Shown here one piece after another: positions 44,509 through 53,648 of a DNA stretch of 64,000 nucleotides. The notes below the pieces were generated by a model. It ran no database searches. It saw only the letters and a program-made list of their open reading frames with translations, and was not told the origin of the DNA. The DNA comes from CAYTLW01 sp964438735 (GTDB lineage Bacteria; Myxococcota_A; UBA9042). A program made the position numbers and the translations under genes. The stretch covers positions 1-64,000 of the forward strand of contig CAYTLW010000009.1 of the NCBI GenBank assembly GCA_964438735.1. The letters are read 5' to 3'. The first letter of the stretch is position 1. Each line of letters starts with the position of its first letter.

Positions 44509-45885
44509 TCAAGCCACCACGTGGCCTACGAGATCGTACTCACCGGCTGTGGCGGTGAATTTCACCCGGCGCAGCTGCCCGCGTCCGATGTCGTCGGGCG
44601 CGTCGTTGATGTAGACCCCGCCGTCGATCCCCGGGGCTTGCCATGCGGCCCTCCCCTGGAGCAGCAGGTCCGTCTCCTCGCTCAGCCCTTCGACGAGTAC
44701 GTCGCACTCCTGGTCGATGCGTGCCTGCATATGTTCGGCGGCGATCTGGCGCTGAATGGCCATGATCCGATTCTGTCGATGGCGTCGCACCAGGGTCGGA
44801 ACGGCATCTGTCATGCGCGCACTCGACGTCCCCTCTTCAGCGCTCCAGGCGAAGCAGCCCATGTGGTCGAAGCGCTGTTCGGTGACGAATTCGCACAGCT
44901 CCTCGAACTCGGCCTCGCCTTCCCCGGGATGGCCCACCAGCAGGGTCGTACGCACGGTCAGGCCCGGCACAGCGGCCCGCATCCTGGCCAGAAGTGCCTC
45001 GATATCCGCGCGCCCGCCTGGCCGCTTCATGCGCCGCAATACGTTGTCGGCCGCGTGCTGCAAGGGGATATCGACGTAGGGCAGGCAGTTGGCGGTCTCG
45101 GCCATGGCGCGCAGCAGGTTGTCGCTGACGTTGTCGGGATGCGCATACATCAGCCGCACCCAGCGCAACCCTTCGACCGCGCCCAATCCAGTGATCAGGC
45201 TGGCCAGCGCGTCGGGCTGGCCCAGGTCGACGCCGTAGTGGGTCAGGTCCTGCGCCACGAGATTCAATTCGACCGCGCCGGACTGCACCAGCAGCCTGGC
45301 CTCGGCGATCAGGTCTGCCACGGGACGTGAGCGCTGGACCCCACGGAGCTTGGGGATGATGCAGAAGCTGCACCCCTGGGAGCAGCCCTCGGCGATCTTG
45401 AGCCAGTTCGAGAAGCTGCCGTCGGGCACATAGCGCGGCGCCAGGTGGTCGGCCACATAAGTGGGTCGCCCTTTGCGCTGGCCGAGGGCCGCCGGGGTGG
45501 CCCGGGCTGCGTCGGCCTGCAGGTCCAGCAGGGCCGCCAGCTCGTGGTACTCGCCGGTGCCGACGAAGAAGTCGACCTCGGGCATCTCGGTGCGCAGCTC
45601 GCGGGCGTGACGCTGGGCCAGGCAGCCGGCGACGACCAGGCGCGAGGCTGGATTGCGCTCTTTGACGTCGGCCAGGTCGAGGATCGCCTCGATGCTCTCC
45701 GTCTTGGATTCTTCGATGAAGGCACAGGTGTTGACGAGCAATACGTCGGCGCCGTCGGCATCGGGTGTGGGCGCGAAGCCGGCGCCAGCCAGCTGGCCCA
45801 TCATCAACTCGGTATCGACCCGGTTCTTGGGGCAGCCGAGCGAAACCACGTGCACACTGCGTTCTGATTTGGAGGGCATCGACAT
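44509..45885 (-). CDS. rimO: ribosomal protein S12 methylthiotransferase RimO
   Basis: A 458-aa radical SAM enzyme that adds a methylthio group to an Asp of ribosomal protein S12. The N-terminal UPF0004 domain contains VVSLGCPKNRVDTELMMG and further Cys at NTCAF and VAGCLAQR. The radical SAM cluster is CSQGCSFC, and a C-terminal TRAM domain is present. ATG 45885 is used; ATG 45879, two codons later, is equally possible. It follows the M1 peptidase by 17 bases on the same strand. Confidence 0.95.
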   Translation of the reverse strand: MSMPSKSERSVHVVSLGCPKNRVDTELMMGQLAGAGFAPTPDADGADVLLVNTCAFIEESKTESIEAILDLADVKERNPASRLVVAGCLAQRHARELRTEMPEVDFFVGTGEYHELAALLDLQADAARATPAALGQRKGRPTYVADHLAPRYVPDGSFSNWLKIAEGCSQGCSFCIIPKLRGVQRSRPVADLIAEARLLVQSGAVELNLVAQDLTHYGVDLGQPDALASLITGLGAVEGLRWVRLMYAHPDNVSDNLLRAMAETANCLPYVDIPLQHAADNVLRRMKRPGGRADIEALLARMRAAVPGLTVRTTLLVGHPGEGEAEFEELCEFVTEQRFDHMGCFAWSAEEGTSSARMTDAVPTLVRRHRQNRIMAIQRQIAAEHMQARIDQECDVLVEGLSEETDLLLQGRAAWQAPGIDGGVYINDAPDDIGRGQLRRVKFTATAGEYDLVGHVVA

Positions 45886-45902
45886 CCGTTGGGGGCGGGG
45901 CG

Positions 45903-47969
45903 CTAAAAGCTTACGGCCTCGGTGCCGATGTTGTCGACGATCACATCGAGATCCTTCTCGTCGACCACGTGGCCATCGTCCTGGGCGACGTCGAAGAGCT
46001 CGTCCCAACCCTGGTTCGGATAGAAGAAGGGATTGCCCTTGTGGTTCTTGGCGACGACCGCGCGCCCCTTACGGAAGGCCGCCTCCACCAGGTCAGAGCC
46101 GTCGACCAGGCCATTCAGATCGACATCGCCCGGGGTCAGGATCGAAAAACGTCGAAGCAGACGACGTCCCAGGTCGGGCCGCACCGCGCGCGGCTGCTTG
46201 TCAAACTCGATCTCGGCCACCGCGATGCTGGAGCCGGGCTCCGGAATCACGTCCATGAAGACGTCTTCCTCGCTGCCGTCGACGAAGTAGACGCGCAGCG
46301 GCAGCTTGAAGCGCATGGCGCTGTAGCCCAGCGTCGCGGTGCGCAAGCGGAAGCGCCACTTGCCTGCGGAGAGGGGCTCGACACGCCCGGCCAGCTGCAC
46401 GTGAATGGCGCCCTTGGACAGGAACCACTGCTTGAAATACCAGCCCAGATCGCGCCCGGTGGCAGCTTCCAGCGCCGCCTGCATGTCGACGATGGAGGCG
46501 TAGTCGCGATCGAAGGCCTTGGCGTAGTGGCTGATGCCATCCAGGAAGCCCTGCTCGCCCAGTTCGATGCGCAGCATGTCGAAGACGACGGCGCCCTTGT
46601 GGTAGACGATCTGCACATAACGCGGCGAGCCGTAGACGTAAGGGGATGCCAGCGGCATGTCCACCGATGCGGGCACGTTGTACATATAGGAGAGGTTGTC
46701 GCCGACGATCTGCCGACGAGTGCCCAGCCGCTTTTCGGTCCAAAGGCAGGACGAGACCTCCGCCATGGCTTCGGACAGGCTCACATCACCGGAGCCGTGG
46801 GGCCGGGCGAGGTTGCCCCACCACTGGTGGGCGAGCTCATGGGCGAGCAGCTCGTTGGTCGTATTCCAGTAGCCGCTGCCCTTCTTGGCGCCGAAGACGT
46901 TGCGCAACATGAACACGCCAGAAAGGGGTGCGTAGCCGCCACCCAGGCTGTTGGCGTTCTGCACGATGTTGATGCCGCTCCAGGGGAAGGGCACGTAATG
47001 CGTGCCATAGAAGGCCAGCATCTCCTTGGCCATATCGACGATGGTGGGGGCGTTGGCGACGTAGTTGCCGATTGTATAGACGCGCACGAAGGGATCGTCC
47101 GGCGACGGTTCAGCGGGCACCGGATCGCCTTTGGGGCTGTACTTGGCGATGACAAAGCCGCCGTTTTCCGTGCGTTCCACCTGTTTGAAGTGCCACAACA
47201 AGCGGCCGTTCTGGAGCGTGTCCGGGCCGCTGGGAACTCCCGGCGCAGCCGCCATATACCCCTTGTGGGTGACCACGTGCAGATCGCTGCGGAAGGGCGC
47301 GTGCGCGGCCTCGCCATGAGAGAGGTAGTAGCGGAAGAACATCACCGACTGGAACTGGCTGTCGAAGGAGCACGACTTCAACATCGTCTTCTTGCTGTCG
47401 CAGTCCAGCGCCGCCTCGTAGGAGATCGACAGCTTGGTATCGATGCCCACCGTCAGCGGCGCCGGCAGCTCCACGACCAGTCGGCCCACGATCTTGCTCT
47501 GCACGGTGTACTTGTAGTCGAGATCGCCACCCTCGGCGTTCTGCACCTTCAGCGTCGCCAGGTCGATCAGGTCGGTGCGAAAGGGCAGCTTGTTGATCTC
47601 CGCCTCCCCGGTCGGTCGTATGAGGGCGTCGATCTGGGCGTGGATTCGCTTCTTCTTGGGGTCCACCTCGATCGTGATGTCCTGGTGCTCCAGGGTCCAT
47701 TTCGGCACGTAGAGCTTGCTGAAATCTGCGGCCGTCCAGCCGGCGCTTGACGGCAAGCTGCCGGGCTCGTTGTCGTGGTGATGCTGATGGCGCCGAGCCT
47801 CTGCGGTGTGGGCCTGCAGGCGTTGTTCGAAGGAAGAGCCGGGCCAGGGCGGCAGATCGATGGTCGACCAGCCCGAAGGCGCGGCCAACGCGTCAGACGT
47901 GCTCAGCGGAGCCGACAACAGGGCGGTGGCGCAGATCAGCAAGATGGGGGCAGGCAAGAGGCGCATCAT
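45903..47969 (-). CDS. secreted M1-family metallopeptidase with dockerin-like C-terminus
   Basis: A 688-aa exported protein. A signal peptide (LLPAPILLICATALLSAPLS) precedes an M1 aminopeptidase-like body: an N-terminal beta saddle, GGGYAPLSGVFM instead of the usual GAMEN segment, and zinc motif HELAHQWWGN at residue 377 with a downstream SEAMAEVSS Glu. The last 75 residues contain GDVDLNGLVDGSDLVEA, which aligns with a dockerin F-hand calcium loop, and a weaker second copy (DVAQDDGHVVDEKDL). The gene overlaps the cohesin-like lipoprotein stop by four bases, suggesting that the peptidase is displayed on that lipoprotein. Confidence 0.88.
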   Translation of the reverse strand: MMRLLPAPILLICATALLSAPLSTSDALAAPSGWSTIDLPPWPGSSFEQRLQAHTAEARRHQHHHDNEPGSLPSSAGWTAADFSKLYVPKWTLEHQDITIEVDPKKKRIHAQIDALIRPTGEAEINKLPFRTDLIDLATLKVQNAEGGDLDYKYTVQSKIVGRLVVELPAPLTVGIDTKLSISYEAALDCDSKKTMLKSCSFDSQFQSVMFFRYYLSHGEAAHAPFRSDLHVVTHKGYMAAAPGVPSGPDTLQNGRLLWHFKQVERTENGGFVIAKYSPKGDPVPAEPSPDDPFVRVYTIGNYVANAPTIVDMAKEMLAFYGTHYVPFPWSGINIVQNANSLGGGYAPLSGVFMLRNVFGAKKGSGYWNTTNELLAHELAHQWWGNLARPHGSGDVSLSEAMAEVSSCLWTEKRLGTRRQIVGDNLSYMYNVPASVDMPLASPYVYGSPRYVQIVYHKGAVVFDMLRIELGEQGFLDGISHYAKAFDRDYASIVDMQAALEAATGRDLGWYFKQWFLSKGAIHVQLAGRVEPLSAGKWRFRLRTATLGYSAMRFKLPLRVYFVDGSEEDVFMDVIPEPGSSIAVAEIEFDKQPRAVRPDLGRRLLRRFSILTPGDVDLNGLVDGSDLVEAAFRKGRAVVAKNHKGNPFFYPNQGWDELFDVAQDDGHVVDEKDLDVIVDNIGTEAVSF

Positions 47970-48652
47970 TTGACCTCCCCGACCCGGGTAACGGTCAACT
48001 CACCCCAAGCGGCGGGCACATCGTTGTAGGCGACGTCCTTGACCAGGGTATGCAGGGGATCGAATGCAATGAGGTGGCTGCCGGCGGCCAGCACCTCGAA
48101 GTGCAGGGTCGCCCAGAGCTGTTGACCCACGGCCGTGCCCTCTGGCGGATCCCAGGGACGCGTCTTTTCCCGAAAGCGGGCCGCTCCCATGATCACCCGA
48201 CCTGAAGGGCTCTCTCGGACGAGGTTGCGACTCGAGAAGCCAGGGCTGCGCAGCACCTGGTGTTCCTGCACCTTGGCCAGGCGCAGGCCGGTCGGGTCGT
48301 AGCGCATGTGACTGGCCAGCCCGACCACGTTCTTGAAGCCGGCCAGCACGACCCGAACAACCACCCGATCGCCAACCACTTCCGCGTCCAGCATGACCCG
48401 CGGGCCCTGCTCGGCGTGGTTCACCTGCAATGTGATGGCCGGGGTGGGCACCTCGCCTGCACCCTTCGCGACCTCATCTGGCGTCGTGGTTGCATCAGCG
48501 GACGCCGCCAGCCCCTGCTGGAGCGACTCTTCCGGGCCGTTGACGGTCCGCAGGCAGCCGCTCAGGGCCACGATAATCAGGACGATCAGGAATCCGAATG
48601 CGCCCTTCGGCAGGCCTGCAGGGTTGCGTTCACCCAATGGAGATTCGCGCAT
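47966..48652 (-). CDS. cohesin-like lipoprotein
   Basis: A 228-aa protein. The N-terminus MRESPLGERNPAGLPKGAFG is followed by a hydrophobic stretch ending in lipobox ALSGC. After a short linker, residues about 78-225 look like a cohesin domain: VVVRVVLAGFKNVVGLASHM then RYDPTGLRL, a GRVIMGAARF strand and a C-terminal LWATLHFEVLAAGSHLI. Cohesins bind dockerin modules in a calcium-dependent way. ATG 48652 is used; residues upstream are not credible coding sequence. It overlaps the dockerin-bearing peptidase gene, so partners are made from one message. Confidence 0.78.
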   Translation of the reverse strand: MRESPLGERNPAGLPKGAFGFLIVLIIVALSGCLRTVNGPEESLQQGLAASADATTTPDEVAKGAGEVPTPAITLQVNHAEQGPRVMLDAEVVGDRVVVRVVLAGFKNVVGLASHMRYDPTGLRLAKVQEHQVLRSPGFSSRNLVRESPSGRVIMGAARFREKTRPWDPPEGTAVGQQLWATLHFEVLAAGSHLIAFDPLHTLVKDVAYNDVPAAWGELTVTRVGEVK

Positions 48653-48953
48653 GGCAGCCGGCTCCTGTACATAAAATGGGTGGCCGCGCCCTGTGGGACG
48701 GCGGCCGGAAGGTACACGAGCCCCGTCCGGGCGCAAAGGCCGACCGCATTGCAGGCGTGCATACGCGGCGCGGGGAGCCGGCCACCTGGTGGCGATGCAA
48801 TGAAAGGACCGCTCGGGCGTTGTACACAATAGCGGTCACGTCCCACATCGACCGCAAATAGGACACGGGGGTTTTGATCCCCACTGGAACCGACGGCAAC
48901 ATAGGGTCGAGCGCCGCAAGAGGCGCCGAAGCTGGCCGGAGGGTTCACAGGAG
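48653..48953. other. 301-base divergent regulatory region
   Basis: It lies between the cohesin-like lipoprotein (minus) and the ECF sigma gene (plus). It contains a likely ECF-type promoter at 48886-48910 toward the sigma gene. I see no gene and no clear promoter toward the lipoprotein. Confidence 0.6.
48886..48910 (+). promoter_or_regulatory. candidate ECF-sigma promoter, likely autoregulatory
   Basis: GGAACC is followed after 15 bases by TCGA, matching the GGAAC / TC pattern of many ECF sigma promoters. It sits about 45 bases upstream of the ECF sigma gene, the usual place for self-activation. Confidence 0.5.
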
Positions 48954-49571
48954 ATGGCTGCAGTGCAATCAACCGATGACAGGGCTGCTCAGGATCGCAT
49001 TGATGAGCGACTGGTCGAGTCCTACAAGCGCGGCAACAGTCACGCCTTGAGCGAACTGTACCGGCGTCACAGCCGGCGTGCCGAGTCTGTGGCCCGCAGC
49101 GTCATCGGCCCATCTGACGAGCTGGAAGACGTCGTGCAGGACGTCTTCATCGAAGTCCAGCGCGCGCTGCATCGATTCCGCGGGGACTCGCGCTTCACGA
49201 CCTGGCTGCACCGGGTGACCGTCAACGTCGCGTTGCAGCATCTGCGCAAGGGCAAACGCAAGGGCTGGCTCCGATGGGTCAGCCTGGATCGCGTGCCGGG
49301 ACCGCAACACGGCGTCAGTCAGGCTCGGCGCATCGAGGCCCGGGAGTCGGTCAAGGCGTTGTACGAGGCGCTCGACTGTATTACCGACAAGAAACGAGTC
49401 GTTTTCACACTGTATGAGCTTGAAGGCATGAGCTTGGAGGAGGTGTCGCAGGCCGTTGGCACCAGCGTCAACACGGTCAAATCGCGGCTGTACCACGCCC
49501 GACGCGAGATCTTCGCGGAGGTCAAGCGGAAGGGACTGCTGCCTACGCACACCTTGCAGGTGATAAAATGA
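48954..49571 (+). CDS. ECF-type RNA polymerase sigma factor
   Basis: A 205-aa sigma70-family protein with only regions 2 and 4. Region 2 is at about 25-95 (LSELYRRHSRRAESVARSVI, DVVQDVFIEVQRALHRF, RFTTWLHRVTVNVALQHLR). Region 4 is at about 130-195 (ALDCITDKKRVVFTLYELEG, MSLEEVSQAVGTSVNTVKSR). It would direct RNA polymerase to stress or envelope genes. ATG 48954 has GGAGGG ten bases upstream; GTG 48963 with AGGAG is an alternative. Its stop overlaps the anti-sigma start by four bases. Confidence 0.94.
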   Translation: MAAVQSTDDRAAQDRIDERLVESYKRGNSHALSELYRRHSRRAESVARSVIGPSDELEDVVQDVFIEVQRALHRFRGDSRFTTWLHRVTVNVALQHLRKGKRKGWLRWVSLDRVPGPQHGVSQARRIEARESVKALYEALDCITDKKRVVFTLYELEGMSLEEVSQAVGTSVNTVKSRLYHARREIFAEVKRKGLLPTHTLQVIK

Positions 49572-50791
49572 GCGACACTACCAACGACGTCATGTGTCCG
49601 ACCGAAGACGTACTGCACGAGTATGTCGACGAGCGGAGTGAACTTTCGAGCCGCGAGCGCGTCGCCATCGATGTGCACCTGGACGGTTGTGCGACCTGCG
49701 CCGAGGCGGTCGATGAGCTGCGCCGCTTCCGCACCTTGCTCCTGCGCACGCGCGTGTCGGGCCTGGATGACGAGCAGTGGCAGGTGCTGGACGAGCGGGT
49801 GCAGATGATGGGCAGCGAGTACGTGCCGCCCCAGTCTCGCTTCGGTCGGGTCTACTGGGGGGTTGCCGCCCTGGCGGCCGTGGGCCTGCTCGCGGTCGGC
49901 GCCTGGCAGTTGCTGAAACTGGACGACGGCGCCGCGCGATCGGGTGGCGACATCGCCGACAGCGGCAAGATCGAACGCGGCTCCATCGCCTTGCGCGTCG
50001 GCGCGGTCGAGGGTGGGCTGCAGGTGGCCGATGCCGGCGGCAACTGGCGCGCGTTGCGCGCCGGCGAAGCGCTGCACCGTGGCACACGACTGCGCGCTGA
50101 CAAGGCTGCGGGCAGCCTGGCGGTTCCCGAACATGCCCGACTGCGCCTGGCGCCAGGGTCCGAGGCCGAGGTGCTCGTCGCCGATGGGCACTCCTTCTTC
50201 CTGCGCCTGCGCAAGGGCGGCGAGATCGGTTGCCAGGTGGACAAGCGCCGACCTGGCCAGGGCTTCGCCATCATGGCCGGTCGCTTCCGCGCCACCGTGG
50301 TGGGCACCGAGTTCATCGTGCGCCATGGAGACAAGGCAACCGTCACCGTGCGGGTGACCGAGGGTGCCGTGCGGGTCGACGAGGCCGAAGCGCCCCGGGC
50401 TCGGATCAGCGAGAGCAGGTACGTGGTCAAGGCCGGCGACCAGTGGCACTTCGCCAGCGGCAAGATGGAATTTGGCCCCATTGCCGACCAGACCCTGAGG
50501 GCGGCGCCGGCCAGCCGGCAGAGGGCGGATGAGCAGGCTGCCCAGGCAGCGCCCACGCAGCCCTCCGGGACCCCGAGTCCCGCCCCGCGAGCACGCACGA
50601 CCGTGCGCAAGGCCAGGCCGGCCGCCGGTTCGGCCAATACCCGGGGACGGAAGATCGAGATCATCATCCCGCCACAGCGAATGCCCGTGGAAGATGTGGA
50701 GCGCCTCAAGGCGCTCGAGAAGTTGATCTTCGATCTCGGCGGCCGTGAGAATCGCGACGCCGACAGCACCGACACGCTGCCCGTGCCCTGA
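49568..50791 (+). CDS. FecR-domain membrane anti-sigma factor
   Basis: A 407-aa membrane protein. Residues 1-60 carry a zinc-binding anti-sigma motif (HLDGCATC). A transmembrane helix lies at about 95-115 (VYWGVAALAAVGLLAVGAWQL). A FecR domain at about 195-285 (HARLRLAPGSEAEVLVADG, GRFRATVVGTEFIVRHGDK) is periplasmic. A Pro/Ala/Arg-rich tail follows. It should hold the ECF sigma factor at the membrane until a periplasmic signal acts. Overlap with the sigma gene (ATGA) fits a sigma/anti-sigma pair. No TonB receptor is nearby, unlike FecIR systems. Confidence 0.88.
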   Translation: MSDTTNDVMCPTEDVLHEYVDERSELSSRERVAIDVHLDGCATCAEAVDELRRFRTLLLRTRVSGLDDEQWQVLDERVQMMGSEYVPPQSRFGRVYWGVAALAAVGLLAVGAWQLLKLDDGAARSGGDIADSGKIERGSIALRVGAVEGGLQVADAGGNWRALRAGEALHRGTRLRADKAAGSLAVPEHARLRLAPGSEAEVLVADGHSFFLRLRKGGEIGCQVDKRRPGQGFAIMAGRFRATVVGTEFIVRHGDKATVTVRVTEGAVRVDEAEAPRARISESRYVVKAGDQWHFASGKMEFGPIADQTLRAAPASRQRADEQAAQAAPTQPSGTPSPAPRARTTVRKARPAAGSANTRGRKIEIIIPPQRMPVEDVERLKALEKLIFDLGGRENRDADSTDTLPVP

Positions 50792-50812
50792 ATCCGAAGC
50801 CCCGGCTCACCC

Positions 50813-51325
50813 CTACAGGTCGAGATCGGAAGCGCCGCCGAAGAAGCGGCCCCAGGCCAGTGAGACGATGATCATGGTCGCCCCTTCGGCGACCAGTTCA
50901 CGCTCTGCCCCGATGCGCAACATCAACCCCCACGCGCGCGCCGGGCGCCAGGCGGCGGAGGCCTCGAGGCGAACCAGGCCGACCACATCGGCCGACGGCC
51001 AGGTCATGGCAGCGCCGCCCACCAGGGAGAGCGCTGGCACGAAGGTGAGCGCGTCGATGACCATGCGCAGCTCGGCCAGGGCGGCCGTTCGACCGGCTGT
51101 CAGCGGCCCGTCCAGGCGGTGCTCCAACCCGACGCCATAGGACCAGAAGTCGCTCTGGTCATACAGGTAGCGACCGTGCACGGACGGCTGGATGGCGTCA
51201 TCGGCGCCGGCGCCGAACCACAACTCCTGTTCACCCGAGCTGGCCCACGCCGATTGCGCGCAACACAGCATCGCCAACGTGATGACCAGCGCGTGCCATG
51301 GACGAGTCTCACGGCAGCCGGGCAT
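50813..51325 (-). CDS. small predicted outer-membrane beta-barrel protein
   Basis: A 170-aa exported protein. The signal peptide ends around CAQSAWASSG. The mature part consists of alternating hydrophobic strands (ELWFGAGADDAIQPSVHGRY, YGVGLEHRLDG, LSLVGGAAMTWPSADV, TMIIVSLAWGRFF), consistent with an eight-strand barrel. The start overlaps the ligA stop by 17 bases. I do not recognise a family. Confidence 0.72.
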   Translation of the reverse strand: MPGCRETRPWHALVITLAMLCCAQSAWASSGEQELWFGAGADDAIQPSVHGRYLYDQSDFWSYGVGLEHRLDGPLTAGRTAALAELRMVIDALTFVPALSLVGGAAMTWPSADVVGLVRLEASAAWRPARAWGLMLRIGAERELVAEGATMIIVSLAWGRFFGGASDLDL

Positions 51326-53303
51326 GGAAGGCCTCCTCGGAGATGATCTCGATGGCCTGTCCGCCGTCTGCCAGGGCGCGCGCCTTCTTCAGTTTGGACG
51401 ACGGGCGCGCGGCCTCCAGACCATCGCCGCCAACGACGACCAGGGTGGTGCTCTTGGTGATCGAAGACCCCGCCGTACCGCCCAGGCGCACCACCAGCTG
51501 CTGCGCATCGCGCCGGTTCAACTGCTGCAGGGCGCCGGTGAAGACCACCACCTGGTCGGCCAGCAGGCCACCGGTGCTGGTCGCCTCAGCCGGTCGTTGC
51601 AGTTCGATTCGCGCCAGCAAGCGCTCGATCAGCGGCGCCTGCTCGGCCAGACCGGCCACGATTCGTTCCGCGGTGATGGCGCCCAGCGAGTGCAAATCGG
51701 CCAACTGCTCGGCTTCCAGGGCGAGGATCTCGTGCAGGGTCCACCTGGCCGCGAGCAGGCCCGCGGCGTGGCGACCCAGCGTGTCGATGCCCAGCGCCAC
51801 CAGCAGAGTCGCCGGGGCGACCTGCCGAGCGGCGTCAATGGCGCTCAACAGTCGCCTGGCCAGCAGTTCGCCCATGCGCGGCAAGGTCAGCAGCGAGGCC
51901 TCGTCGAGGTCGAAAAGCCCGGCCGCGTCGGCGACCAGTTCCCGTTCCAGCAAGCCGTCGATGATCTTGTCGCCGAAACCGTCCATGTCCAACACGGCGG
52001 TGAAGTGCAGCAACCTCTCCCGGCGCACGGCCGGGCAATCGTTGGGCGCGCTGCAGTGCAGGGTCTCGGTGAGCACGTCCTCACCGGAAACCCGACGCGT
52101 CGATTGGCGCTCCACCGTCGGCTGGCCGCAGGAGGGGCAGGTCGCCGGCGGCATGACCGGCTCATCGCCGCCGCCCCGATTTCCTTCCACGTGGGGGATG
52201 ACGCCTCCGCGGCGAGTGAGCAGGAGGGTGTCGCCCAGGCGCAGGTTCAGGCGGCGCAGATTGGACAGGTTGTGCAGGGTCGCGCGGGTCACGCTGGCGC
52301 GCGACAGGATCACGGGCTCGACCACAGCGACCGGCGTGATGGTACCCGTCCGAGACAGGCTGAACGACACGTCTACGAGGGTCGTCTGGTCGCTGTCGCC
52401 CTGGAACTTCCAGGCGATGGCCCAGCGCGGGTGGTGGGCGGTCATGCCCAACTTCGCCTGCCCCTCGATATCGTCGATCTTGAAGACCACGCCGTCGATC
52501 TCGTAGTCGAGTTCGGGTCGGGCGTCCGACCAGCGTTGATAGATCTCGGCGGCCCCGTCGGCCGAACAGATCTCCACCGGCGCCGGGTCGAAGCCCATCT
52601 GCTGCAGCAGGTCCGCCTTGTCGCGCTCGGTGGCCACCGACCAGCCCAGTAGATCGTAGGCGAAGAAGCACAATTCAACAGCCGAGACGCCGCCACCTTC
52701 CTTGGCCTTGATGGCGCCGGCGGCCACGTTTCTCGGGTTGGCGTAGATCTCCTTGATGGGCTCGAAGTTCGACAGCGGCATGTAGACCTCGCCGCGCACT
52801 TCGATGGCCAGCCCGCCGAATCGCTGCACGAGCTCGGCCGGCAGCCGTTTGGGCACGTTGGGGATGTCGACCACGTTGTGGCCGATGGACTCGCCCCGGC
52901 GACCGTCGCCCCGGGTGGCCGCCAGGCGCAGCTTGCCGTTGCCGTCGTAGTGAATGGTGCAGGCGGCACCATCGACCTTGGGGCTGGCGGCAAAGGGCCC
53001 GGCCTGCTCGCGCGCCCAGTGCAGCAGTCCGGCATGGTCGTAGCACTTGTCGAGCGACAACATGGGCGACTCATGCTCAACCTTGTCGTCGGGACTCAAC
53101 TCTCCAGCGCCGATCTCCTGCAACACCGGCGCGTCGGGCTCCAGCTGCCGCAGTCGTTCGACGAGGCGGTCGAACTCCTGGTCCGGGATCACCGGCGCGT
53201 CATCGACGAAGTAGGCCCGGTTGTGGAAGCGGATCGCCTCGCTCAGCCCGGCGGCGTCGAGCGCATCGGCCGGCCGATCGAGGTGCGGAGGTACTTTGGT
53301 CAT
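51309..53303 (-). CDS. ligA: NAD-dependent DNA ligase LigA
   Basis: A 664-aa ligase sealing nicks in replication and repair. N-terminal domain Ia (about 15-60), adenylation Lys in SPKVDGAACTIHY, and ATRGDGRRGESIGHN are present. DYEIDGVVFKIDDIEGQ, the OB fold, a four-Cys zinc finger (CPSCGQP ... HCSAPNDC), helix-hairpin-helix motifs and a C-terminal BRCT domain (VVVFTGALQQLNRRDA, GGTAGSSITKSTT) are in the usual order. Length is normal. It is first in a unit with the small barrel protein. Confidence 0.97.
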   Translation of the reverse strand: MTKVPPHLDRPADALDAAGLSEAIRFHNRAYFVDDAPVIPDQEFDRLVERLRQLEPDAPVLQEIGAGELSPDDKVEHESPMLSLDKCYDHAGLLHWAREQAGPFAASPKVDGAACTIHYDGNGKLRLAATRGDGRRGESIGHNVVDIPNVPKRLPAELVQRFGGLAIEVRGEVYMPLSNFEPIKEIYANPRNVAAGAIKAKEGGGVSAVELCFFAYDLLGWSVATERDKADLLQQMGFDPAPVEICSADGAAEIYQRWSDARPELDYEIDGVVFKIDDIEGQAKLGMTAHHPRWAIAWKFQGDSDQTTLVDVSFSLSRTGTITPVAVVEPVILSRASVTRATLHNLSNLRRLNLRLGDTLLLTRRGGVIPHVEGNRGGGDEPVMPPATCPSCGQPTVERQSTRRVSGEDVLTETLHCSAPNDCPAVRRERLLHFTAVLDMDGFGDKIIDGLLERELVADAAGLFDLDEASLLTLPRMGELLARRLLSAIDAARQVAPATLLVALGIDTLGRHAAGLLAARWTLHEILALEAEQLADLHSLGAITAERIVAGLAEQAPLIERLLARIELQRPAEATSTGGLLADQVVVFTGALQQLNRRDAQQLVVRLGGTAGSSITKSTTLVVVGGDGLEAARPSSKLKKARALADGGQAIEIISEEAFHARLP

Positions 53304-53423
53304 GACACCTGCCTGTGGTTTCGCACGGGTGGCCCGGCGAACCCGTTTATGTCATCATCCCGCGGAGACGGGGCGGCCGGGCTTGTGGGAAGCCCGCTCG
53401 ACTGCCAGGCTTCGTGCCCCGAT

Positions 53424-53500
53424 GTCCCCGTAGCTCAACAGGATAGAGCGTTCGCCTCCTAAGCGAAAGGCTACAGGTTCGATTCCTGTCGGGGACGCCA
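53424..53500 (+). tRNA. tRNA-Arg (anticodon CCT)
   Basis: Acceptor GTCCCCG pairs with CGGGGAC. The anticodon stem TTCGC/GCGAA carries loop CTCCTAA, and the T stem ACAGG/CCTGT with loop TTCGATT is regular. The 3' CCA is encoded. Confidence 0.97.
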
Positions 53501-53648
53501 ATCGGCGGAAACCGACCATCCCGAGGTGGTCGACCCATCACCCGCCCCCATGCCCCCCCAAGGGCCCTACACCGGAATTGCCGGACCGCGCGAGAACTTC
53601 GCGGAGAAGCGCTGGATGCCTCAGCAGAATGACACACCGGAGGCCGAC

